Positions 1 to 7,302 of a DNA stretch of 10,176 bases are shown here, one piece after another. How positions within the stretch are numbered: position 1 is the first letter of the stretch; each line of letters opens with the position of its first letter. Under the pieces are notes generated by a model. The model did no database searches and was not told the DNA's origin. It was given only the letters and a program-made list of their open reading frames with translations. The DNA is taken from positions 1 to 10,176 of the forward strand of contig JAGBGV010000250.1 of the NCBI GenBank assembly GCA_017935805.1. The letters are read 5' to 3'. Position numbers and translations under genes: made by a program. The stretch is from Clostridia bacterium (GTDB taxonomy: Bacteria; Bacillota_A; Clostridia; Oscillospirales; CAG-272).

Positions 1-79
1 CGTACATAATGACGTACAGTCTCCTAAGCTCCTGCCTGATTATACAAGAAAGTTTTAATATCCGAAAGAAGGTAATTAT

Positions 80-406
80 ATGACCGGTTTTGTTGACTTA
101 CTCGAAGCACTTACTATATTCTGCTTTGGCCTTTCTTGGCCTATTTCCATTCGCAAGTCTCTGATTTCCAGAACAGCCAAGGGCAAAAGCTTGTTCTTTG
201 AGGTGTTCCTCCTTTTAGGTTACGCTTGCGGAATTGTCAGAAAGATCATTCAGCTTGTAGCTATGGATGCGTCAGGCCTTCTCTTCTTCCTTTCGTTCTT
301 CTTCTATATTCTCAACTTTATCATGATCTCCATCGACGTTGCTCTGTATTTCCGCAATGCCAAGCTTGATAAAGAACGTGAAGCAGAGGTCGCTGCAGAG
401 AAATAA
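80..406 (+). CDS. Small PQ-loop / SemiSWEET-like membrane protein
   Basis: This is a 108-residue protein of three predicted membrane helices (about residues 5-26, 38-58 and 66-90) followed by a charged, Lys/Glu-rich cytoplasmic tail (93-108). The first helix ends in a Trp-Pro-Ile turn followed by a basic segment (residues 20-36, with SRTAKGKS). That layout is typical of PQ-loop and SemiSWEET-like half-transporters, which dimerise to form a small-solute channel. The canonical Pro-Gln pair is not intact because Ile replaces Gln, so substrate and even transport function are uncertain. The start is well supported by an AAGAAGG ribosome binding site at about 65-71. The gene stands alone, faces its neighbour tail to tail, and ends just before a bidirectional terminator. 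The family assignment is inferred from topology and the turn motif. It could be only a distant relative of PQ-loop proteins. Confidence 0.75.
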   Translation: MTGFVDLLEALTIFCFGLSWPISIRKSLISRTAKGKSLFFEVFLLLGYACGIVRKIIQLVAMDASGLLFFLSFFFYILNFIMISIDVALYFRNAKLDKEREAEVAAEK

Positions 407-422
407 GTTTTACGCAAATTGA

Positions 423-464
423 AAACAAAAAAGTATGGATTTTTACGTCCATACTTTTGTTTTG
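423..464. terminator. Bidirectional rho-independent terminator between convergent genes
   Basis: An 11-bp perfect stem (429-439 with 448-458, core AGTATGGA/TCCATACT) has an 8-base loop. It is flanked by A-rich DNA on the left and T-rich DNA on the right, so it can act for the plus-strand gene ending at 406 and for the minus-strand gene ending at 466. The stem can extend to the outer AAAAC/GTTTT bases if two A residues bulge out. Confidence 0.85.
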
Positions 465-465
465 C

Positions 466-1716
466 TTATTTTTCTTTCTTTGCTGCGGCGCCACCTGACA
501 GATCATCACTGATCTCATCTGTGTAGCTGTCCATCATTGATGCGATGTCATAATTATTCTTGCCGCCGATGCCGTCCTTTTGCATCATTGCCTCAAGTAC
601 GCTTATGTCACTGGAAATATCAATAGATTCGTTCTTGAAAAGCTGGTCGATCTGACCTTCGAAGCCAATAACGAGCATATCGAGAGTCTTTTCGATGTTT
701 TCCTTGGATCGCTTCATGTTCTCGCCTGCAACACCGACTCTCTCGATCCTGCTGTAGGACTCAAGAAGCTTTAACGTTGTGGGAAGGTAGTAGTTCATGA
801 AGGTGCGGATCTGTGGCATTGCCTCGGGGTGATCTGTAACGTAATCGAAGATGTTCTTTGTGTGTGCCTCGATCTTGTAGATCCTATCGGACACCTCATC
901 GTCCTTGATCTCATCATTAAGTCTGCGGATCTCCCGGAGAATTGTATCGAAGTTATCGCGGACAGTAGCCTTTTCGTCGAACTTCGCCGTAGCTTCGGGA
1001 TCTGCCTGCTGCTTTTCTGCCTTTGGATCATTTTTGAACACATTTCCGTAAACCTTGCGGTAGTCAAACTGTTCAGGATCGTCGGGCGTAGCGTCGGGAG
1101 TGCGCATGAAGTTGTTTGTACCCAGGTCAATGTATGCCAGATCTCCGAACTCGCCGTCGTCGATCATCTTCTGCAGATCCTTGCGTATGCGCTTCAGACT
1201 TTCGTTTGATGCAGCAGCGATCTTTGTAAGATTGAGACTCTGCCTGTTTCCGATGAGCGTGCGTATACGAGCATATCTGACGTCACGCTTCTTGATCAGC
1301 TTTGAGCCGAGGAAAAATCCGCCGGCACCGATGAGAAAGGGAAGAACAGCAACCGCGAAGGCCCGAATCATGGTAGGAAATGTCTGTGATAACAGCTCGA
1401 CCGAGATTCCTCCTATCAGCGCAAGAGCAAGGCAAACAATGATGCCTGCTATTGTGACCTTGTAAGCGGTGGATGTCTTTTTCTTTTTCTGTTTGCTTTT
1501 CGCGGCTGATTTGCTTGACGTACCACTGCTCGAGTTCATTGAGGTATGATAATAAGGATTTGAGCTTTTTGGGCTTTGAGACCGCTCATTTGCAACAATA
1601 CTGCGTGATACAGAACGGAGTACAGCTAAAATTATTCCGATTACAGGGTTGACGCAGAATCCAATGAATATCAGCACACCCGGAATTTCAAATCTGAAAT
1701 TGTTTCTGTTTGCCAA
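466..1716 (-). CDS. XpaC-family (5-bromo-4-chloroindolyl phosphate hydrolysis) membrane protein
   Basis: This is a 416-residue membrane-anchored protein. Visible parts in order: a hydrophobic helix at about 10-33; a Ser- and Lys-rich linker (43-83, with a KQKKKK cluster); two more membrane helices (about 85-107 and 114-137); a small helical domain resembling a winged helix or PCI-like module (143-200, ending in LAYIDLGTNNF); an acidic linker; and a C-terminal helical domain (about 250-380, containing MNYYLPTTLKLLESYSRIE) that matches the XpaC family. The family name comes from an indirect phosphatase phenotype in Bacillus, and no enzymatic activity is established. XpaC genes often neighbour telA-like genes, but no telA is present here. 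The start codon is TTG (1714-1716). It is the first possible start after an in-frame stop and lies 13 bases after an AAAGGAG site, a rather long spacing. The gene lies 43 bases downstream of the isomerase gene with no terminator between, so the two are probably co-transcribed. Confidence 0.85.
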   Translation of the reverse strand: MANRNNFRFEIPGVLIFIGFCVNPVIGIILAVLRSVSRSIVANERSQSPKSSNPYYHTSMNSSSGTSSKSAAKSKQKKKKTSTAYKVTIAGIIVCLALALIGGISVELLSQTFPTMIRAFAVAVLPFLIGAGGFFLGSKLIKKRDVRYARIRTLIGNRQSLNLTKIAAASNESLKRIRKDLQKMIDDGEFGDLAYIDLGTNNFMRTPDATPDDPEQFDYRKVYGNVFKNDPKAEKQQADPEATAKFDEKATVRDNFDTILREIRRLNDEIKDDEVSDRIYKIEAHTKNIFDYVTDHPEAMPQIRTFMNYYLPTTLKLLESYSRIERVGVAGENMKRSKENIEKTLDMLVIGFEGQIDQLFKNESIDISSDISVLEAMMQKDGIGGKNNYDIASMMDSYTDEISDDLSGGAAAKKEK

Positions 1717-1759
1717 TTTATTTGCGGTACTCCTTTACTGTGGATTTTTTTCTGATATA

Positions 1760-2479
1760 TCAGTCGAGAGTCTTGAGATACTCAATGCAGCGCTTAACTT
1801 CTTCGGGACCGGAGGATGAGAGGCTTTCGCTTTCAACAACGATGCCGAAGCCAAGCTCCTGAGCCTTTGCCTTAACAGCCGCAACGGGAGCAGAGCCGCT
1901 TCCGAGAGAACAGCCGATACCGTCGGGAGAGCCGTCCTTCAGGTGGATAACGCGGATTCTGTCCTTCAGTCTTTCAAGTGTTGCAACGGGATCCTGCTTA
2001 CCGACAAATGCCCAGTATGTGTCGATTTCGAAGAAGATATCTGCACGCTCTTCGAGCTCCTTGTGGATCTGGTAGCCTTCGGGCATGATCTCAAATTCAA
2101 TGTGGTGGTTGTGGAAGCCAAGCTCGATACCGTGTTCGCGAAGCTTGGGGGATACCATATTGCACTGCTCGATAAATTCGTCAAGCTTTTCCTTAGTGGA
2201 AAGGTCATGACCGGGGATTATGTAATACTTGTTACCGATTGTCTTGTGGTACTTTACTGTTTCGTCAAAATTGTTAACGAGATCAGCAAGAGGGCTGTGT
2301 GTGCCGGCACATTCAAGACCGTATTCGTCAAGCCAGGACTTTACATCCTCAGCAGAGTTGCCGAAGAAGCCTGCAAATTCTATTGTTTTGTATCCGATAT
2401 CTGCCGCATCCTTAAGAGCCGCCTTAAGATCTGTTTCCGCAACGTCGCGGATGCTGTACATCTGAATACCGTATTTCAT
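1760..2479 (-). CDS. Sugar phosphate isomerase/epimerase-like TIM-barrel protein
   Basis: This is a 239-residue protein of the xylose isomerase-like/AP endonuclease 2 superfamily, expected to be a cytoplasmic metal-dependent TIM barrel acting on a sugar, sugar acid or inositol-type substrate. Family landmarks are the N-terminal strand GIQMYSIRD (4-12), GYKTIEFAG (29-37), GFHNHHIEFE (121-130), FFEIDTYWAFVG (149-160), VIHLKDG (177-183) and a terminal VVESES strand (214-219). Asp153, His179 and Glu216, with a Glu near 128-130, are the likely metal ligands. The length is slightly short for the family (usually 250-290) but no core strand appears missing. The ATG start has an AAGGAT site 10 bases upstream and a near-consensus promoter about 50 bases upstream. 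The exact substrate cannot be told from the sequence. The neighbouring genes do not define a pathway. Confidence 0.85.
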   Translation of the reverse strand: MKYGIQMYSIRDVAETDLKAALKDAADIGYKTIEFAGFFGNSAEDVKSWLDEYGLECAGTHSPLADLVNNFDETVKYHKTIGNKYYIIPGHDLSTKEKLDEFIEQCNMVSPKLREHGIELGFHNHHIEFEIMPEGYQIHKELEERADIFFEIDTYWAFVGKQDPVATLERLKDRIRVIHLKDGSPDGIGCSLGSGSAPVAAVKAKAQELGFGIVVESESLSSSGPEEVKRCIEYLKTLD

Positions 2480-2527
2480 AATTCAATACCATCCTTAAGT
2501 GATTTTTCGGTTTATCCGTTAAAAAAT

Positions 2528-2556
2528 ATTATATCAAATATGCTCGTGGATTTCAA
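2528..2556 (-). promoter_or_regulatory. Sigma-A promoter for the isomerase/XpaC-like unit
   Basis: On the minus strand the -35 is TTGAAA (2551-2556), followed by a 17-base spacer and a perfect TATAAT -10 (2528-2533). The predicted start is near 2521, leaving an untranslated leader of about 40 bases before the ATG at 2479. No terminator separates this promoter from the end of the preceding gene at 2587, so read-through from the BlaI-like operon is possible. Confidence 0.8.
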
Positions 2557-2586
2557 TATATTTTACTGAAATTAATGGAGATTTAA

Positions 2587-3327
2587 TCATGTGCGGGAGT
2601 AAATAAACGAGTTGCCTGACTTGCCACTTTTCGCGATAACGCCCCGTGCTTCCATTACTTTGATTACTGCCCGCGCAGTGCCTGTGTCAATTTTCGTACC
2701 GCGAGCAAAGTCCTTGACTGTGAAGCTGTCAGTGCAGTTTTCGGGAATATATCTGCGGTAATCATCATCGGTGTTTATTTCTACCATCTCGAAAACGTCC
2801 GTTGGTATGCGTTCGAAACGGTGTGCACCGCGCTTTCTGTCGTAGCTCCAACCGTCCAGCAGCTTGTATTCGTCCATTTCGAGAAGCATGACCACCACGT
2901 TCAGATTCTCATTTTTAACATGGGGGAGTATCCGTACAAGCTCGAAAAGAGCGTCATACACGTTTTCTTTTTTGGGGGACGGGCGACGGGCGGATATCTC
3001 TCGTGTATCGGGATCTATCCAAGAAACGTATTTCTTTGCGGCGAGTGGGTACACAAGATTGACCTTGTATTCCGGCAGATACGCCGACAGCTTCGGTATC
3101 AGTCCGGAGAATCCGTGTGTCTCAATCTCGGTAATAACTCCGTCGCGCCGAATATCGGCAATATACCCGTTGGTCGGCACTTCGTGATAATCGTCATTGT
3201 CCTCAAAATACCGTTTCAGCGCAAGATGAAGAGTTTTCTCCTTGTATGTGCCGATGTTGAACCGCTGATGTACGTCAAAGGTCAGATCATATGTTATGTT
3301 GTAAAATCTTGCTTTGTTCAGTATCAT
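2587..3327 (-). CDS. Uncharacterised clostridial protein with possible nuclease-like N-terminus and C-terminal winged helix
   Basis: This is a 246-residue soluble protein with no signal peptide and no membrane helices. It appears to be a conserved protein of Clostridia without known function. The N-terminal half has a helix with KEKTLHLALKRYFE (29-42), then HEV (48-50), GYIADI (54-59) and VITEIETHGF (64-73). This order, helix Glu30, then Asp58, then Glu67-x-Glu69, resembles the core of PD-(D/E)XK nucleases, though the usual Lys is replaced by Glu; this is inference. The middle contains SWIDPDTREISARRPSPKK (102-120) and LLDGWSYDRKRGAHRFERIP (156-175), probably fixed structural motifs. The C-terminus (about 199-244: SFTVKDFARG, then a recognition-like helix and a GKSGNSFIY wing) looks like a winged helix-turn-helix. 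The ATG starts one base after the stop of the BlaI-like gene and lacks a strong ribosome binding site, so translational coupling is likely. No beta-lactamase or BlaR1 features are present. Confidence 0.8.
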   Translation of the reverse strand: MILNKARFYNITYDLTFDVHQRFNIGTYKEKTLHLALKRYFEDNDDYHEVPTNGYIADIRRDGVITEIETHGFSGLIPKLSAYLPEYKVNLVYPLAAKKYVSWIDPDTREISARRPSPKKENVYDALFELVRILPHVKNENLNVVVMLLEMDEYKLLDGWSYDRKRGAHRFERIPTDVFEMVEINTDDDYRRYIPENCTDSFTVKDFARGTKIDTGTARAVIKVMEARGVIAKSGKSGNSFIYSRT

Positions 3328-3328
3328 A

Positions 3329-3730
3329 TCAGTTATACTTCGCCTTCAACCATGTGAGAAGTGCGTCAATATCATTGTTGTCAAGCATTTTGCCACGGTA
3401 GAGGGAGTTCAGAAACTCGCCGATTGAGCCACCGTGATACTTTTCAACGAAGGTGTTGCTAAGTCGGTGGAGATATTCGTCCTTGTCGGCGATAGCTATA
3501 TATGACCGTTCCTTGCCATTCTTGAAGGACTCGATAAATCCGCGGTCCTCAAGCCTGTTCAGAAATGATATAAGCGTGGGCACCTTCCAGCCGCGATCAT
3601 TTCCAAGCACCTTCATCAGCTTTGAGGAGGTGGCAGGGGGCTCAAGACTCCATATTGCCATCATAACATCAAGCTCGCTTTCAGGCAGCTTTATGTCGTA
3701 GTTTACTTCCCGTGAGTGTTCTCTATCCAT
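3329..3730 (-). CDS. BlaI/MecI/CopY-family transcriptional repressor
   Basis: This is a 133-residue dimeric DNA-binding protein. The N-terminal winged helix (about 13-80) shows the family pattern: LPESELDVMMAIW (15-27), the recognition helix region GWKVPTLISFLNRLEDRGFI (47-66), and the wing KNGKERSYIA (70-79). The C-terminal helices (82-130, with FLNSLYRG and a terminal ALLTWLKAKY) form the dimerisation region. Members repress genes for beta-lactam resistance, copper handling or other stress functions, usually including their own. Here the gene heads an operon with an uncharacterised partner instead of blaR1 or a resistance gene. The inducer and the sensor are therefore unknown. The ATG has an AAAGGA site 9 bases upstream. 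A dyad overlapping the promoter fits autorepression. Confidence 0.9.
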   Translation of the reverse strand: MDREHSREVNYDIKLPESELDVMMAIWSLEPPATSSKLMKVLGNDRGWKVPTLISFLNRLEDRGFIESFKNGKERSYIAIADKDEYLHRLSNTFVEKYHGGSIGEFLNSLYRGKMLDNNDIDALLTWLKAKYN

Positions 3731-3763
3731 TTTTCAGCATCCTTTAGTTTTGATTATATTAAT

Positions 3764-3792
3764 ATTATACAACTGTCTAACGGATTTGTCAA
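3764..3792 (-). promoter_or_regulatory. Consensus sigma-A promoter of the BlaI-like operon
   Basis: On the minus strand, a perfect TTGACA -35 (3787-3792), a 17-base spacer and a perfect TATAAT -10 (3764-3769) lie about 35 bases upstream of the ATG. Promoters this strong usually need active repression, which fits the overlapping operator. Confidence 0.9.
3765..3780. promoter_or_regulatory. Probable BlaI-type operator overlapping the -10
   Basis: The 16-bp dyad TTATACAACTGTCTAA fits TTAnACA-nn-TGTnTAA, with a single non-complementary pair at position 4/13. BlaI/MecI-family regulators are known to bind dyads built on ACA..TGT. The site covers five bases of the -10 and the adjacent spacer, a position that would block RNA polymerase. 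Assignment to the product of the adjacent gene is inference from spacing and motif. Confidence 0.75.
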
Positions 3793-3812
3793 TGAAGTGC
3801 TCTTTGAAAACT

Positions 3813-3842
3813 AAAAAACCGACTCCAAGAAGGAATCGGTTT
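3813..3842 (-). terminator. Rho-independent terminator of the GH32 unit
   Basis: Read on the minus strand, a hairpin (AAACCGATTCC / GGAGTCGGTTT, one A-C mismatch, 5-base loop) is followed directly by a run of T residues. It lies 22 bases after the stop of the downstream GH32 copy and ends transcription of the fructosidase genes. Confidence 0.85.
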
Positions 3843-3864
3843 ATGAGTAATATTAACTTGCAGA

Positions 3865-5420
3865 TCATTCCCACATAGACTTAAGCGGATGAAGCTCGAG
3901 CTTGTCAACGGTTATATCCTTATCGGTATAGATGTCAAGCTTTGTGAAGCTGTAGTTGGGGGAAGCTTCGCGGTCAACAAGTGCGCTGTAGATCTTACCT
4001 CCGTCAAGGAAAAGCTCGGTGCTGAAGGTGTCAATAATGAGCGTCAGATCAATCTTTCCCGAAACGTAGGAAATGGGAGCTGTTCTGCCACCGCCGTATG
4101 TGAGAAGATTCTCTTTCATATCGAAATGCAGATTTGTTCCAAAAATAGAGATGTCAACTTCCGCATCGGTTGCATCACAGCTTAACTTCAAGAGATAAGG
4201 CTTAGGTTCAAGAGGAGTTGTGAAGCATCTGTTTGGCTTGACTTCGATGTTTTCGTGAGAAACAGTGCCGTCGTAAAGAGATTCAAACTCGGGGATTGGA
4301 TCGCCGCAGAGATAGTAGAAATCGCCGTGCTTCTCGAGAGTGAGGTCGTAAGGTACGCTCATCTGCCCGCAAATAGGGAAGAGAAAGAACATTCCGTGCC
4401 ACTGGTCCCAGTCAATTCTCACTCTGCGACCGCCGGGAAGTTCAGCGAAGGTGTGTCCCGCATAAGCAGAACTTGAATGGCTGAAGGAGAACGTCTCTTG
4501 AGAGGGGACGAATCCTTCATTTGTCATGTCGCCAACTATATAGCGGTTTCTTGCGCCGATCAGAACCCATTTGCGCTTGCCATCACTTGCTGTCATGGGG
4601 AAAAGATCCGGACATTCTTTGTCGCCTGTTATCTGAATTTCCTGAACCTTTTTCCAGTTGAGCAGATCATCGGAGCGGAATATGCCGAACATATCCTTTT
4701 CAAGATAGAGCGACATTATGTAAGTGTTCCACTCTTCGCAGAAGATAACCTGTGGATCGGTGCTTGTGTCAAGTATCTTCGGTACAACCGGCTCGCCATA
4801 TTTGTGTATGGTTTTCAGCCCGTCTGTTGAGTATGCGAGATACTGGGCGAGAGGGGATGTGCCGGTGTAGTATAGCAGAATAGGATCGTCTTTGCCGTCC
4901 TTGAATCCAAGTATATTGTCTCTGTCAATAATAGCGTTTCCGGAGAATATTTCACCGTATTTGTCGGGCTCAAGTGCAGTTCCAAGCTCTGTCCAACGGA
5001 TCATGTCGGAGCTTACCGCGTGATTCCAGTGCATATTGTTCCACTTGCTCTCACATGGGTTGTGCTGGTAGAACATGTGGTATTCGCCGTTATAGTACAC
5101 AAGACCGTTGGGATCGTTAAGCCATCCGTTTTTGTGGTGAAGTGAACTTGGGGACGGAAACTTTCTTTATACAGATTCGGAATATCCATGGTGTCCGCTT
5201 CCGAATAAACAATTTTAACTTCAGGCTCGGTTTTTATCTCGATAGTCTTTCCCATGTAACGCTCCATGTCAACGTAAGCGGTGAAAATGGGCTCGGTCGG
5301 ATTAAGCTTCACGTTAAGTGAATACACCATGTCTCCCTCGTTGAAGAAGCGGAACTTTATCTGCGGGGAGAATGTGCTTACGGGAAACACGAGATATCTG
5401 TGCTTTATTTCAATTTTCAT
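3865..5420 (-). pseudogene. Frameshifted GH32 beta-fructosidase (downstream tandem copy)
   Basis: This is the second copy of the tandem GH32 pair. The first 97 codons, from the ATG at 5418-5420 (AGGA site 9 bases upstream), match the N-terminus of the intact paralogue. At the A-run on the minus strand (T-run 5129-5133, five bases where six would keep frame) the reading frame is lost. It resumes in the -1 frame and runs open to the stop at 3865. A restored product would be 518 residues, close to the paralogue's 515. The lost frame encodes the WLNDPNG segment holding the catalytic nucleophile Asp. A shorter product could begin at GTG 5098-5100 (411 residues), but it would lack the nucleophile. 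The acid/base motif ECPDLF survives. The RDP motif reads TDP instead. There is only one lesion and no internal stops, so the cause is a recent mutation, a homopolymer sequencing error, or less likely programmed slippage on AAA. Confidence 0.85.
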
Positions 5421-5456
5421 AATATTCTGTCCTGCGCCCAATATTTTAGATATATT

Positions 5457-7004
5457 TTACTCCCAAATAGACTTGAGCGGGTGAAGTTCAAGCTTGTCGA
5501 TGGTTATATCCGTGTCGGTGTAGATGTCAAGCTTGGTGAAGCTATAGTTGGGAGACACCGCGCGATCAACTATTCCGCTGTATATCTTACCGCCGTCAAG
5601 ATAGAGCTCCATACTGAATTTATCAACGATAAGTGTAAGGTCTACTTTGCCGCAAACGTGAGAAATGGGCATTGTTCTTCCGCCTACACTGAGAAGATTC
5701 TCACGCATATTGAACAGAATGGTAACACCGAAAAGGGTCATTTCAAATTCAGCATCTTTAGCATCACAGTTCAGCTTCAAAAGATGGGGCGTTGGCTCAA
5801 GAGGAGTAATGAACTGTCTCTTCGGCTTCACTTCTATGTTTTCAAATAAAGCGGTACCGTCGTAGAGGGATTCTATTTCGGAAATAGGCGCGGTGCAGAG
5901 GTAGTAGAAGTCGCCGTGCTTCTCAAGGCTAAGTTCGGACGGGAAGCTCATTTGTCCGTTGATGGGGAAGAACATAATATTCCACTTTCCCCATTCCATG
6001 CGAACAATTCTTCCATTCGGGAGTCCGCTGAAGGTCTGACCTGCATAAGCACAGCTTGAATGACTGAGCGAAAAAGCTTCCTGTGAAGGAACAAACTGTC
6101 CGCTTGTCATATCTCCGACGAGATAGCGGCTTCTCGCACCCATCATTACCCATTTTCTCTTGCCGTCATCAGCTGTGAGAGGGAACAGATCGGGACATTC
6201 GTAATCGCCGGGAAACTGAAGCTTCTGTACAAGTTCCCAGTTAAGCAGATCGTCAGACTTCAGAATACCGAACATATCGTTCTCAAGAAAAAGCACCATT
6301 ATGTAAGTATTCCACTCGTCGCAGAATATTACCTTCGGGTCGCGATTTGTGCCGATGATATTCGGAACGATGGCATTTCCGTATTTCTTGATTGTTTTCA
6401 GTCCGTCGGTGGAGTATGCGAGATACTGGGCGAAAGGAGATGTAGCTGTATAATATAGTGCAACTGTATCGTTTTCTCCGTCCTTCACTCCAAGCAGATT
6501 GTCCTTGTCAACAATGGCGCTTCCTGAGAACATTTCGCCTGTCTTATCGGGCCCGAGAGCAACTCCCATTTCAGTCCAATGGATGAGGTCGGGGCTCTTT
6601 GCGTGATTCCAGTGCATATTGTTCCATTTACTTTCGCATGGATTGTGCTGATAGAACATATGATATTCGCCGTTATAGTAAACAAGACCATTGGGGTCAT
6701 TTTGCCAGCCGTTTCTCGTGGTGTAATGAACGAGAGGGCGGTATGTTTCCTTGTAAAGGTTCGGAATATCTACAGTATCGGATTCTGTATATACGATCTC
6801 AACCTCAGGCGTTGTAGCAATTTCAATCGTCTTGCCCATGTAACGAGCCATGTCAACATATGCATAGAAGGTAGGCTCAGTGGGATTGAGTTTAATGTTG
6901 AGATAATACACCTCATCACCGTCTTCATAAAAGCGGAATTTGATCTGCGGGGAAAAAGTGTTTACGGGGAACACAAGATATCTGTGCTTTATTTCGATTT
7001 TCAT
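5457..7004 (-). CDS. GH32 beta-fructosidase (sucrose/fructan hydrolase)
   Basis: This is a 515-residue glycoside hydrolase family 32 enzyme that releases fructose from sucrose or fructo-oligosaccharides. No signal peptide is visible, so it should act in the cytoplasm on imported sugar. Residues 1-85 form an extra beta-rich N-terminal domain before the catalytic five-blade propeller (about 88-365). The C-terminal beta-sandwich follows (about 385-515). The three GH32 motifs are intact: W100-QNDPNG with Asp103 as nucleophile, R221-D222-P223 for transition-state stabilisation, and Glu269-Cys270 (ECPDLF) with Glu269 as acid/base. FSGSA (159-163) and the FYQHNP segment (117-122) also match. The ATG at 7002-7004 is chosen because GGAG lies 11 bases upstream and the promoter lies just beyond. 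The gene is 36 bases upstream of a frameshifted paralogue that looks about two-thirds identical by eye. No transporter or fructokinase lies nearby, so invertase versus exo-fructanase cannot be decided. Confidence 0.93.
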   Translation of the reverse strand: MKIEIKHRYLVFPVNTFSPQIKFRFYEDGDEVYYLNIKLNPTEPTFYAYVDMARYMGKTIEIATTPEVEIVYTESDTVDIPNLYKETYRPLVHYTTRNGWQNDPNGLVYYNGEYHMFYQHNPCESKWNNMHWNHAKSPDLIHWTEMGVALGPDKTGEMFSGSAIVDKDNLLGVKDGENDTVALYYTATSPFAQYLAYSTDGLKTIKKYGNAIVPNIIGTNRDPKVIFCDEWNTYIMVLFLENDMFGILKSDDLLNWELVQKLQFPGDYECPDLFPLTADDGKRKWVMMGARSRYLVGDMTSGQFVPSQEAFSLSHSSCAYAGQTFSGLPNGRIVRMEWGKWNIMFFPINGQMSFPSELSLEKHGDFYYLCTAPISEIESLYDGTALFENIEVKPKRQFITPLEPTPHLLKLNCDAKDAEFEMTLFGVTILFNMRENLLSVGGRTMPISHVCGKVDLTLIVDKFSMELYLDGGKIYSGIVDRAVSPNYSFTKLDIYTDTDITIDKLELHPLKSIWE

Positions 7005-7036
7005 ACTGAATTGTTCTCCATATTTGATATATAAAA

Positions 7037-7065
7037 ATTGTATCACATCAAACCCGAAAATGCAA
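7037..7065 (-). promoter_or_regulatory. Promoter of the GH32 pair
   Basis: On the minus strand the -35 is TTGCAT (7060-7065), with a 17-base spacer and TACAAT -10 (7037-7042). The predicted start is near 7030, about 25 bases before the ATG at 7004. I see no convincing catabolite-responsive site or LacI-type operator around it. Confidence 0.7.
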
Positions 7066-7074
7066 GTAGATGAT

Positions 7075-7278
7075 ATGGATGTAAAAGAAATAGTCAACAA
7101 TTGCCCGTCTCAAAGCAAAAAACGTCAAATGAAAGTGTGGAGGACAGCACTGAATTCCAACAGACTATCGTATTTCGGCATTGTAATGCTGGGCACAACA
7201 AGCCTCGGTATTCTGCCGATCTATTATCGCACCGTAGACATTGAGATATCAGGTGAAAATCGTCATACTAAAGCATGA
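7075..7278 (+). other. Unsupported small open frame in the GH32-to-ATPase gap
   Basis: An open frame of 67 codons runs rightward from ATG 7075 to TGA 7278, with a short hydrophobic stretch (SYFGIVMLGTTSLGILPIYY). There is no ribosome binding site, the frame overlaps nothing conserved that I recognise, and no promoter is visible for it. It is the only content of the interval between the GH32 promoter and the terminator at 7303. I consider it more likely a gene remnant or chance frame than a working gene. Confidence 0.15.
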
Positions 7279-7302
7279 TTTTACAGCGAAAGCATAAAAA
7301 TT

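Noticed and set aside
5013..5441. A separate 142-residue protein before the 411-residue GH32 frame
   Set aside because: Its first part is the GH32 N-terminal domain and its tail is out-of-frame GH32 sequence; both are one frameshifted gene.
6579..7034. Plus-strand open frame of 151 codons antisense to GH32
   Set aside because: It is the complement of a strongly conserved coding region and lacks its own signals; the same holds for the frame at 5400-5849.
7005..7100. N-terminal extension of the GH32 enzyme from 7100 (32 more residues)
   Set aside because: This stretch contains the promoter -10 and -35 and the ribosome binding site; the tandem copy also begins at the equivalent MKIEIKH.
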